Below, in pieces: positions 23,601 to 34,177 of a stretch of DNA of 64,000 nt. The translations under genes were made by a program, and so were the position numbers. The notes beneath the pieces are model-generated. The model searched no databases. It worked only from the letters and a program-made list of their open reading frames with translations, and had not been told where the DNA came from. The stretch is from Agrypnia vestita. Its lineage: Eukaryota; Arthropoda; Insecta; Trichoptera; Phryganeidae. Positions within the stretch are counted from its first letter, which is position 1. Every line of letters begins with the position of its first letter. The DNA lies in assembly GCA_016648135.1 (NCBI GenBank), contig JADDOH010008084.1:54177-118176 (forward strand), written 5' to 3'.

Positions 23601-26600
23601 TAATAATACTGAAATAAAAATTGTGTATCTACATTTTGTGAAGCGTTTGTATTAATAGTATCCATTTTTAGATCGTAGCGTGATCATCAAAGCAGGCCAT
23701 AGTACATTTGATTTCTCCTTTACTCTTCCATCTTGGTTACCTTCGTCCTTTGAAGGATTGCATGGCAAGACAACATATAAAATGAATGTGACTGCGGAGA
23801 GGAATTGGAAATTAGACAAAACTAAAAAATTTCTCTTCACCGTCATCTGCCCTATTGATCTTAATCTTAACCTGAGGAATCGTGTAAGTGTTCAATTTTT
23901 TACACAGATGTATATTTAAATAATCATTCATTTAAAAATATAAGTCAAACTTCACAATCAGATACTTTTAGACACATACAGAAAGAGCTAGTAATTGTTT
24001 GCGTGACATATGAATTGTGACGCGTAAATTGTGTGGTTTTTAATTGAGCAAATGAAACATGGCCAAGGGATCGTGACACATGAATTGAGGTGATTGTCAA
24101 TTGCGCGAATGAAATATAGGCAATGTCTTGTGACAAGTGAATTGTCGGATTATAATTGTGTGAGTGGAATATGTCCGGCTATATTTTAGGTCTATGAATT
24201 CTGGGACTCACAATTCTACGAATTTTTAATGTGTTTTCTTTTTACCTGAGTCTAACTAATTGTTGAACTTTTTTTAATTTAGGTGCCGATCAACCAGGTG
24301 GTGTCTAAAAATTTTTTTTTTTTTTGCTGTGACATTGGAACTTTGAACATGACTATCGACCTTCCTATGACGGGGTACGCACCCGGACAGCTGCTTCCCA
24401 TCAAATGTCTCGTAAAAAATTATAGCCGGGTGTTTATTAAAAGTGTTGTTTTCTGGCTTGAAAGTGTATGTATTAAATTCAAAATATATCAAATTGCAAA
24501 AATGTTAAATTTTCTTTGAAAATAAGTAAAAATAATGTGAATTATTTTTTTTTAACTAGAGCCATGCTGCACTGTGCATTGAACAATTTTTTATTTATGT
24601 TGATGTATCCACGTGTTAAATTATCGATATGATTTTTTTATAGAAGATATCGTATTTTTCTTCGCATCCGAGGAAGGATGTTAAGAAAGAAAAACAAAAA
24701 ATGGTCAAATTCACAGGACACCAAGTTGAAAAAAACAGTGAATCACTGCTGGAAGTGGCGCTGAGTCTACCCGCTCTTCCTGCATCTCGCCCGGTCGACA
24801 GAGTTATAACGATAGAGTATTTCGTAAAGGTACGTAACATTTAATATTATCTAATAACAATTGTGAAATGATGAAAGAATTTACTATAATGTTATCGTAA
24901 TTATGAAGCGTTTGTTCTTTAAAAATGTTCCTAGGATTTCAAGGCCATTCAGAACCTTCTGTTTTGAGTTTTATGGGATATTCTGACGTTATATAAGATT
25001 TTTCTGGTCGAGGTTTTACAACATCAACAATTATGACAACACATCAGCCATTATCATGGCTGATGTGTTGTCATAATTGTTGATGTTGTTGCGTTTCTGC
25101 ATTGGTTTGCAGTACACTGTCCAAATCATGGTGTGTCGTTGTCAGTGTTTTGGTAAATATTGACTAACAATTAACTTACCGTGTTGTATTCGTTTGTTAT
25201 ATGTATTGTCGGTTCACTGTTTTCGTGGAATCTGCGCGAGATTTTTTTTGAAGCGTCGGATCCTTGAGGTTTTCAGTTTGAGACCGTCATCTCTATTGAT
25301 ATTCACCGAGCGCTTGTAGATCTCGGGTGCTTCGTTGACAAGACGTGCATGGTGACTCTCGGGTTTTCCTAAGGCTTCATTTTCGGCTCAAATGCAAAAT
25401 GCCCAAGTATGCATGCCCGTTTGTACTCGTCATCCCTTTTGGAAATCATACGCGCTGTCTGTCTCACGTACACCTTCTGGTATTCGTGATCGTCGAGTCT
25501 ATAAACACCGTCCGTTTTCAGGGGCTCTCGCTCTTTCGCTGATCTCAACAGGTACTTTACTTTGGAGTTTGTCCCGAAAACTGTAATGATATCTTGCTTC
25601 TTAAGAGTTCTGGCAATTCTGTAGGAAACTTTCTGAAATTTGACGTCAGCTTCTGTATGTTTACCTGGGCGATCAAAATTCATTCGCCTTCTGTATCCAT
25701 TGCTTTCTAGCGCTGTCGCTGAGTGTGAATTTGAATGCGGGTAACGGTTTGTGAGGGTCGGCTTTTTATAGACTGTGTACGAAGATTCTAGTCCGTATTT
25801 TTTTACCTAAAGATCAAGAAATGGTGGTACGTTGTTCTTTACCTCATGGTGAAATTCTGATATAGTACGATGATATTACAACGAAACATGCCGATGAAAC
25901 TCAACCTTTTCAAATTTTTTCCAACATGACTAATGTATGATTAATAATTTTTAATAGAAATACTGTGCATGTTTTCTTAGTACTCAATTTAAAATGGATA
26001 AATCTCAGAAGATTTTGTTGAATTTTATAGTGTTCTGAACGGAAGTCTCTTGAAGACATTGAATATTTTGTACGTATATAGATTAGTTTTATGCATTATG
26101 ATTTGTTTTGGTTTGTTCAGCAGTCAAAATACATGACGATTGTTTTCAGGTGAAAGCAGTTGTAGCAGGTATGCACTACAACCTTAAGACTAAGGTTCCT
26201 GTTAAAATTGGTACCATTCCCGTGCACACGCAAAACTTTGCTAATCCTTCCACAGTGGCTCAATTTGAACCGCAGCATCTAGGCCTTCGTGCTACAGCCT
26301 CTTACTCTTCTAGTCCAGATCTCTCCCGGGATCCACGTTCTAATATCGTGACTCCAGGTCTCGCCCTGTTTGACAGCACACAATTCCCCTCGCTGCAGAA
26401 TTCCCAGCTTCCCTCGTACAGGAGTCTGCATCTCTTTCCAACACCGACTGCCGCATCGCTGCGCCCAGATGATTTAGGTAAGATTCTAATACAAATCCAA
26501 CTAATGTAACTTACAAATATCGGAGAGATGTGTAGAGGTATTGGGTATGTGTTGCGTCAGGAGGACATTCAAGAGAAGGACAAACCATCTACATAACATA

Positions 26601-27119
26601 TGACGGCCATATTAGTTTATCTATCTTTAATGGCTCATGGTTTAAGAGTAACAGTGATGAGTAGGATCCGAATCGCCGTGGCAAAAGCAGCGCTTACCAT
26701 AAATTAGTAAAATATTTTTATTTGGAAGTTAAGAACGTAATTTCACATTGCTTAATTTTGTCCATTTATAATACAACGTATTAAAATATTACTAAATCAG
26801 AATAATATTCAGTTTTTGAATATTGTTTGTATTTTTTGCATGTTTTTATTCAGATTTACATGTCTGTCTGCCATAAATTTTGATATATTTCCTGTCTTTT
26901 AAATTTGTCAAAGTGTTTTAAATTTGTAAAAGTGTCAAAGTGCCGTGATCCGCATGGTAGTATTAATGCAAATACGACATTGCAGGTTTGCCGACGTACG
27001 AAGAAGCTCAAAGGATGGCTAAGACGACAAAGGAAAGTACTGAATATGGTGATCGTGGGGCGGATCATTCTCCCGGCAATTCTGTGCCCCAGGATACAAC
27101 AGCGAAATCCAGCCCGTGA
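20640..27119 (+). CDS. Gene B: alpha-arrestin (ARRDC-like), 7 exons, 437 aa
   Basis: Exons: 20640-20757, 21259-21411, 23672-23883, 24283-24465, 24644-24829, 26150-26477, 26986-27119 (TGA). Splice phases match gene A. Arrestin_N spans about 5-161 and Arrestin_C about 162-310. The tail carries two L/PPxY-type motifs, LPSY (371-374) and LPTY (395-398). At the start of exon 4 a run of 14 T encodes four Phe followed by CC (172-177); the siblings have mixed residues there, so this is a homopolymer expansion kept in frame. Exon 6 is 39 nt shorter than in D. Intron 2 is the longest of the array because of a Gypsy relic and a SINE. Exon 7 is nearly the same as in C, so B and C look like close relatives. 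The site matching D's AATAAA is altered to AAACAAA. Confidence 0.88.
21800..22000 (-). mobile_element. RTE-type 3' end relic, gene B intron 2
   Basis: Counterpart of 4885-5170: CCCCTGGTGGGTTTTATAAC, GTGCCAGCTCTTTCCG and TTTTGGCCTTCGCCCTATGC correspond in order. Confidence 0.55.
22090..23520 (-). mobile_element. Ty3/Gypsy retrotransposon relic, gene B intron 2
   Basis: The minus strand carries gag-like frames at 23518-23264 (LEPFCHECGNWSIFRARLEQ) and 23310-23110 (RINFYNAAQRNGESVRGFAA). A pol C-terminal frame at 22674-22294 contains FKIGKKVLVHDEKNDVVVTG and the WKRHAYQM motif typical of the integrase C-terminal domain. Nearly all of pol is missing, and a SINE lies in the gap. No other gene copy has this element. 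Confidence 0.8.
22820..22993 (-). mobile_element. tRNA-derived SINE nested in the Gypsy relic
   Basis: Minus strand: a tRNA-like head AGCTTGTTGGTCTTGTGATT, B box GGTTCAAATCC, and a poly(A) tail seen as a T run at 22820. Same family as 34562-34733 and 59660-59821. Confidence 0.75.
24925..25935 (-). mobile_element. Penelope-like element relic with GIY-YIG endonuclease, gene B intron 5
   Basis: The minus-strand frame at 25683-25369 contains KVSYRIARTLKKQD, GVYRL and KVYVRQTARMISKR, the GIY-YIG endonuclease of Penelope elements, with a decayed Cys pair. Lower coordinates carry the 3' end. Same intron and position as the relics in A, C and D. Confidence 0.8.
25018..25089. repeat. Perfect 34-bp inverted repeat, gene B intron 5
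   Basis: Arms at 25018-25051 and 25056-25089 are exact reverse complements with the 4-base loop TATC. The siblings have only one arm (ATGGCTGATGTGTTGTCAT...), so B gained an inverted copy. Confidence 0.9.
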
Positions 27120-27399
27120 ATATGTATTCCTATAATGATCAGCTCGTAAACAAATTGTATTCATGCCTAACCTCAAATAACGTCAATCATTTTTGGTGAC
27201 TGCAAAACTATATTGATAACTGCTGTATCCTTGTGTGCATATATTATGGAAAATAATGTAATAATATAATAATATTATAATCATTAGGTATATTTATATG
27301 CTCATTGAGACAAATATATATAAAATATGAAAAGTAAATGTATGTAACATTTATTTAATTTAGAAGGATACGTAAAATGTTATTATTTCATGGAGATTA

Positions 27400-27900
27400 G
27401 AATAATTCAATGAGGTATTTTAATACATAAATAAGAAATGTGTTCCAAAGAGATAGGTATTATAGGTCACAGTTAAACCTTAACATTAGTTAAATATACA
27501 AAAATATTCTACAAGATTTTTACTAGAACATGTACGAAAAAACATACTATAAGTATACGATATTTTTAAATATTAATTTTCATAGAAAAAGTGTGCTTAT
27601 TGAAAGTTATTCAAAAAAGGTCTGCTGTATTTAATGTGATTTTGAAATTAATTATTGCTATTGAGTAAGTATATAAATGACATTGTGTACCTAATGTTTT
27701 GTGTATTTAAAGCTATAAGAATGTTATATTTTTAATATCTCGTGTTGTTACTTCTACAAATGATGAACAAAGTAAAAATAATTGTATACACTATCTTATA
27801 AGTATTGTAAAAATGAAAATGCATTTTTTTAATTCCCAAATCCTTGAATGGAGTTTCCTCTTCCCTGCATTCCCATCTCTAGAAGTAGGGGTGAACGAAT
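27400..27900. repeat. Array leader block, partial copy after gene B
   Basis: Contains the AGGTCACAGTTAAACCTTA section and the TTTCCTCTTCCCTGCATT end, then switches to a GGCGCCGGTTATTGTGCTCA junction. The same joint occurs at about 43255-43760. Confidence 0.55.
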
Positions 27901-29384
27901 GGAACTAGAATGGAATGATGGGCGCCGGTTATTGTGCTCAATTTTTATTAGAATCCGTTGTATTGCAAAATTAGATAATGTGATTGATTCGTTAATTTAA
28001 TTTAGTTATTTTTATCAAATAATAAATTACATAACAATAATATTTAAAAGAAGATTTACGTAAAGGTACTTATTTGATGTTAATCTATTTAAAATATTAT
28101 ATTTTTCCTTTAGTCACAACGTTTTTGTTACGATCTACTGTTATTTTTCTCATATGTCTAATCAAACATTCTTCAAATTATTTCTTAAGTTATGACTTTG
28201 ATCAGTGGTAATTTTTTGGTATATTTGAATTCAATCTCTCTATAATTAAAGCTAATCAATATTATCAGTTACCCCCTTAAATGGTAAATTAATAAAGTGT
28301 TTAAAAGGGGAGATTTGTCATAACAATATTTTAAATATAAAACAAATATGGTATATTTTATTTTTTAAGAATATCCGTGTATTTGAACAAATTTTTTCGA
28401 TAATTAAAGTTAAAAATTCAATATTTACAGCTACCACTGTTTTAAATGTAAAAAAATTATTGAAACTGCTGTGTCCTTATAAACGTGCTATTTTAAATAT
28501 TATTTAAAAGTTAATTATAATGTTATAGTCATTATAATTATATATTTGTGAAGACAAAGTTGTAAAACATTACTAGTTTACCAAAAAATATTATATTTAC
28601 AACTAAATTTAAAATATTGTTAATTAAGTGTTGACACCATCTTGAGGATCAAATATATATTAAAATTAAAAAAATATTACCTTTCTATTGCACGTATACA
28701 AAACTTTTTCATGTCCCCAGGGTTTGAATGAAATGTAAAAGTCAATTTTTTATTATTATTTAATATATGGTACGCATTACATTCTTTGATTATAACTTGT
28801 TACATTGACATTTTTTTAAAACTATTTTTTAATCGTGTAGACCTCGTCACTAAAGATAACTCTTGTGTCTGACGGGAGAGCCTCAGTTCTTGTATCGTAA
28901 ATAATATTAAATTATTAGAATATGTGGGTGTTTATAATGTTAGTCAGAATAAATGTAATAGGAAATTTTTAAATGAATTCTTTAATTTTGAACGGTTTAT
29001 GAATGCATGTTTGATTTTAAAAAGGTTCTAATTTTTTAATTTTTTTTCTGTATAATTATTATCTCTATAGGGAGACTGTGTAGTAGCTGATGGCTTTGTA
29101 AATGTATTGGTTTTGCAATTGCGTTGTTTTGAATTTTGGTGTAATTATTTGGCTACCATTTCTCATTATTTTTTTTATTTTTATTCTCATTATAACAGTT
29201 TATAGTATTCCAGGTGTTGGTTTAGATTTTTCTCTTTACATATTTTTATTAAAGAAACTTGCTTTATTATACCACGTTTGGAACTGGAAATAGTTTGTAT
29301 AATTCGTTTGGTGGGAAGGTGTTTTTTTTTAAGAATTACTTTAATAATTAATCTTTGCACTATAAAAACTGGATAAATGTATTT

Positions 29385-29840
29385 TTTATACGTTCCTCCC
29401 CAACCAATGATGCCATATGTGAGCAGGGAATTAACGAGGGCGTAGTATACATTTTTAATAACTTTAACTTTTTTTTTTTTAATAACTTGATATATTTCTT
29501 AGTCTAACAATGTGTCTATTCCACCTTAAATGTTTATCAATGATTACACCTAGGTATTTTATTTCAGATGAAGAGTCAATTAAAGTACAATTATTGTCAG
29601 ACTGTAAACAATTAGTGTTCCATTTTAGATCGTGAATTTTTATTAAATGTTTATTTTAAGGGATTTTTTTAGAGAAAACGCAGTGTAGGTATGTGTTTTT
29701 TTTTGCATTGAGTGTTAAAAGGTTATTGTCAAAACACGATTTTAACGTATTGATGTTCTTGTATTCTAATTAGTAATTTTTCCCATGTTGGACCATTTTT
29801 AAACAAAACAGTATCATTTTCTTGTTAAATGATGTAATCC
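29385..29840 (-). pseudogene. LINE reverse transcriptase fragment (CR1/Jockey-like)
   Basis: Translating the minus strand in shifting frames gives NNLLTLNAKK, then KYLGVIIDKHLRWNRHI, then YYALVNSLLTYGIIGWGG, the conserved stretch after the catalytic domain of many LINEs. Broken by frameshifts and T runs. Only in the B-C spacer. Confidence 0.75.
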
Positions 29841-30014
29841 CTATGATGTAGAATGTTGAAAAAAAAATTTTTTTGTGCAAATGACATCAGTTGGTACCTA
29901 TTTATTTTTTCCTAAAAAAAAAATTTTAAAAATTTATGAAAAGCAAACGCCGCATTAAAATACGGCGTTTGAAATTCATAAATGAAATAAAATGTAAACT
30001 GTAGATATTATTAT

Positions 30015-31120
30015 TATTAAGGTATGTGCACAATTTGAAAAATTGGCATAATAGTTTTAAGGATATCATCTCCAAAATTTAGAAAAAGGAAGTTCCGAGA
30101 AAAACTTTCAGCTACCACACTCTCAATGCACAATTCGTACGTTTTGTTAACCTCTGTCCTTTTGTTAACCACATTCCATTTAGCAGGGGCGTGCAGTGGG
30201 AACATCGCAGCATGACTTTTACGTAACTAACCATTTAGAAAAAAATCGAAATACAACATATATTTCATAATATTTCTGTCACAATTGTTGTCATTGTATT
30301 CATATTTTGATATATCATAAAAATCTGTAGCATAAATATTAGATTTCTATTTTTCTTTTCAAATAGGTTTACAAAAAAGTCATGCTTCAATGTTCCCACT
30401 GCACGCGCCTGCCATTTAGGTTGCTATTACAGTATTTTTTATAAAATTTTTTTAAACTTTAACCTTAATACATAAGTATATTTTCTGAAAATGTCGAGCT
30501 GGTGTAATCCATTAAGGATAGATTTTTTCATGAGGTATTTAAATTTTAAATACATCAATAAAAAATGTTTTCCAAAGGTCTGTTATTATAGGTTACAGTT
30601 AAACCTTATTATTATTTAAATGTATAAAAATATCCTTCAAAATTTTTACTAGAATATCTACCAATAAAACACTATACATATAAGATATTTTTTAATAATA
30701 ATTATGAATAGAACAAATGTGCTTTTTAAAAGTTATTCAAAAAAGATCTGCTATATTTAATGTGATTTTGAGATAAATTATTGCCATTGATCTTCCTTTT
30801 TTGTGTACTTTTGTGTATTAAAAGCTATGCGATGTTAATTTTTTTACTATCTCGTGTTATCGTTTATGAGTAATTGCAGTTCTCCTACAAACAATGAACA
30901 AATACAAAATTAGTTAAAACACTTGAAAAAATTCTATTTTTTTTTAATTCCTACATCCTTGAACCGAGTTTCCTATTCCCTGACTTCCTGTCTCTAGAAG
31001 TGAGGGTGATGCGGTGAGATCAAGAAGTGCAGCACCGCCTGGGGACAAGCAGACGAATCTCTTGAAAATAAGATCAACAAGGAGAGTAGCGAGCCTGCGC
31101 GGAAAGATATTGAATATCGT
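30015..31120. repeat. Array leader block, copy 3
   Basis: Full-length relative of 1-870 upstream of gene C. A private stretch near 30180-30420 interrupts it, bounded by related GCAGTGGGAACAT and ATGTTCCCACTGC sequences (inverted ends). Confidence 0.55.
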
Positions 31121-31237
31121 AATCAATATACAACATCCTATTTCCTTATATTACATTATAATTATCAAAAATTACGAAAAAACAGTTTTTTATTTATTAA
31201 TGCGGTGAAACAGATTGAACAGATCTCTTTTACAAAT

Positions 31238-31290
31238 TACTACATAAATAAATACTACATAAATAAATACTACATAAATAAATACTAAAA
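31238..31290. repeat. Short tandem repeat TACTACATAAATAAA
   Basis: About 3.5 units of 15 bp (TACTACATAAATAAA). Confidence 0.8.
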
Positions 31291-31483
31291 ATACAAATAT
31301 AATTAAAACACGTAAAATAAATTGCCATAAATAACATTTGCGACCTGATCCCTTATGAAATAAAATCAGTACACTTGAATATTTCGTTGAGTTGTTTCTT
31401 CGTATCATATACTATACCTACGCATTTTTGAAATGATATATGTAATTCCTACCGATTTTACCATACCGATTTTAAAGGCATAT

Positions 31484-32045
31484 CTGTCAAATCTCCCGCG
31501 ACCGCACCTTTATTCCCGGCATAATGGCTGACCTACTGCCGTTTTTTACCGCTAGGTTCGCATGATCGCGGGACCTAAGCGAACTCTCAAATTAGTTTGG
31601 GTTTTGCCTCATTTTTGCTCGCGTCGTAAGTTTTGTGTTGTTATATATTATCAGATAATTTTATGAATGAATGGCACGTTTCATCTTAAATTATAATACA
31701 AAGTATAATTATATTAATTTTAGTGTTCACCGAATTCTGAAAGAAAAACTTCGCGAAAACATTTGAAACATTTTGCAAAAATAAAAGAGGGCTCTGCCAG
31801 ATGATTGGCTGTCACTAAAACTAATTTCTTTATCACGTATTTAATTTTTATTCGTGGTAGCGCTACATTTAATACATTGTATATTAAAATACTTTCACAC
31901 TCTTGAATGATTTTCTCACTAAAGACCGCGCTATGAATCTGTAGATTTGACAATGTCAAAGAAATTCACGAACTCGGCAGTGGCGCCATCTTAGGTTAGT
32001 TTTGGGTACATTCATCAAATTTAAAATCAGCTGAGCGTGCAGGGC
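31484..32045 (+). promoter_or_regulatory. Conserved upstream block, gene C unit
   Basis: Third counterpart, with the CCCGCGACCG inverted repeat and GGCGCCATCTTA (about 31982). The E-box has become CACGTT (31675-31680). It lies about 2.1 kb from the gene C start. Confidence 0.35.
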
Positions 32046-34177
32046 CAAAAACGTACGTATTATAAATAAATATATCCGCTAATATGTTGATATTTAGAAC
32101 TTAAAATTAGATTACGTATTAAGAGACAAATCTGTTTCATATTTCGGTTAACCAGTCTGGTAGAGGCATGTACATGTAGTTACCTAAGTACCTTAATAAC
32201 AGCACGTAACTCTTTTTTTTACAATTTTTTACGAATATGGTTGATTGTGTAGTGCTCATCGAAATACATCCTCCTCACTCTTCAGGAAACGTATCTAACG
32301 AGAACAAGCGAGAAAAAACTCTGTTTTATGATTAATATGTATGTATGTAGGAATGTCAGGTTTTTATGGTACTAAAATTATCTACGTATGTACATCATGT
32401 AAAAAATTGGAAATAATATGCAGTGAAATATTATTTTAATTATTAAGACACTAAAAAGAGAGTAAAACGAACATATAATGAGTTATGAGTTCATTAGTAA
32501 ATAGGTGTTAAAGCTAAGCAGTTTTATCCTTCTCCTGATTTGATTAAAGATGACAAATTTGAATTCCGTGCTATTATATTTAAGGTAACGAATTTTTTGC
32601 CCCTTAGCTTGTTCAACTTTTCAGGGCCAGTATATCAGAGAGTTGTTTACTTTAAAATAATGAATGTCTCTTCAAAACGAAAAATGTATACAAATTTAGA
32701 AATAATGTTGAGGTTATAAATAGTAAGAGCTAGTAGCGTTAGATACCTACACCACTGTGTTCTTGAATTTAGTCCTTCCTAAATAAGTATAGTAATTCTC
32801 CTGTAAAAGTGTTAATAAAGTAAAACCCTTTTAAATATAAATACATACAGTGGTTGGGAAACAACTTTCGTCCTAAAAATATGTATTTATGTCATCTAAA
32901 CCCGGTATGTAGGTAATTTTGTGTTGAATGTGTTTTATTGGATGGGGTAATGTTCGTTACGGATATGCAATAAAAAGTGCTAATATTTTTAAAAATAATA
33001 AATTTGCAATGAATAAAAGAAAAGTTAAATAGGTACATCGTTTTAATTTTCAACAAAACAAAGAAACACCACCTGAACTTGAAATAAAATTCAGCTGTTT
33101 CAAGAGACCAACACAAAACACAATGATCTGAGTGCGGGGTGGGCGTGACATGTATCGCGTTTGAAAAAGTTTTATATTCCTACTATCAAAAAATATGTGA
33201 CGAAAACTTTTCAGATAGTCACGCTCTTTACCGAGGTGATTACAAGATTTATTTAGTCCCTATCAATGCCAAATATTCCAGGATTTTTGAAAAGCTGAAC
33301 TTTGACACGGACCTTCATATATTATAATTGTTCTTAAGAAAATGTCAGAAGTCCCCATCGATCCGAGGTACGCGCACAAAGCATATTTTTTTGTAAATAT
33401 CTCGTTTTACGACAAAACTTTTGTCTACTAAATAGTAGCTTATAAGTTTTTTTACAAAAAAGATTAAGTTACTTTTATTGACGAATAATCCTTTTGGAGA
33501 TACAGCGATGTAAAATTATGGAAAGTGCGCACTTCTAGTACGAGATGATTGGTATTGGACGTCGAAAGCAACTCAAAATATCGTTTTTCTTCATTTTCAT
33601 AGGCAATTTTCACTCATTTCCACCACCACCGTGGTATTCCTCCACGTTTTTTTAACGTAGTATGGGGATTAGGCCTCATGCTTTATACTAAAATAGTTTT
33701 CCACGCTTTCAACCTGCCATCGTAAAAACCCGTTCATTAAACTTCATCTTCTGGCAATAGCTGACCGATTCTACAATCCTCCCAGCAGCTGAAGTAGAGG
33801 CTCATCTCAGATTTTGGTGTCCATCTATTAAGTTGTCTGGGATGCACAGATCTTGAAGATAACTTAGGCGCCATTTTATGTGTTGCCTTGTATGTCAACC
33901 AACACAACTTGAATAAGAGTTACGGAGACAATGTAGATTTTATATATAAACTAAGTATTTTGCATTCTGTAAATAGGCTAGGTTAGGTATAGATGTTGTT
34001 GTTTGATGCTTGATGAGAACGAATTTTCGTATTTGTGTGCTTCTTACCGATTGGCTTAACACTTTTGATTCCAGTTTTAATAGCCCCCTGGGTTCAATTT
34101 TCCTCGAAATAATTGAACGTTTTATAACTAAAGTAAGGGGTTAACTGCCGATCCAACACTTGTGTAACATAGTAGAA

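Larger units (their letters stand above)
27120..34177. other. Gene-free spacer between genes B and C
   Basis: The shortest spacer. It lacks the roughly 2.5 kb that follows genes C and D before the leader block. It contains two leader blocks, a LINE fragment, the upstream block and AT-rich sequence matching the other spacers. Confidence 0.6.

Noticed and set aside
30015..30205. Short conserved frames in the leader blocks as a small gene
   Set aside because: The frames shift and break between copies, which does not look like coding constraint.
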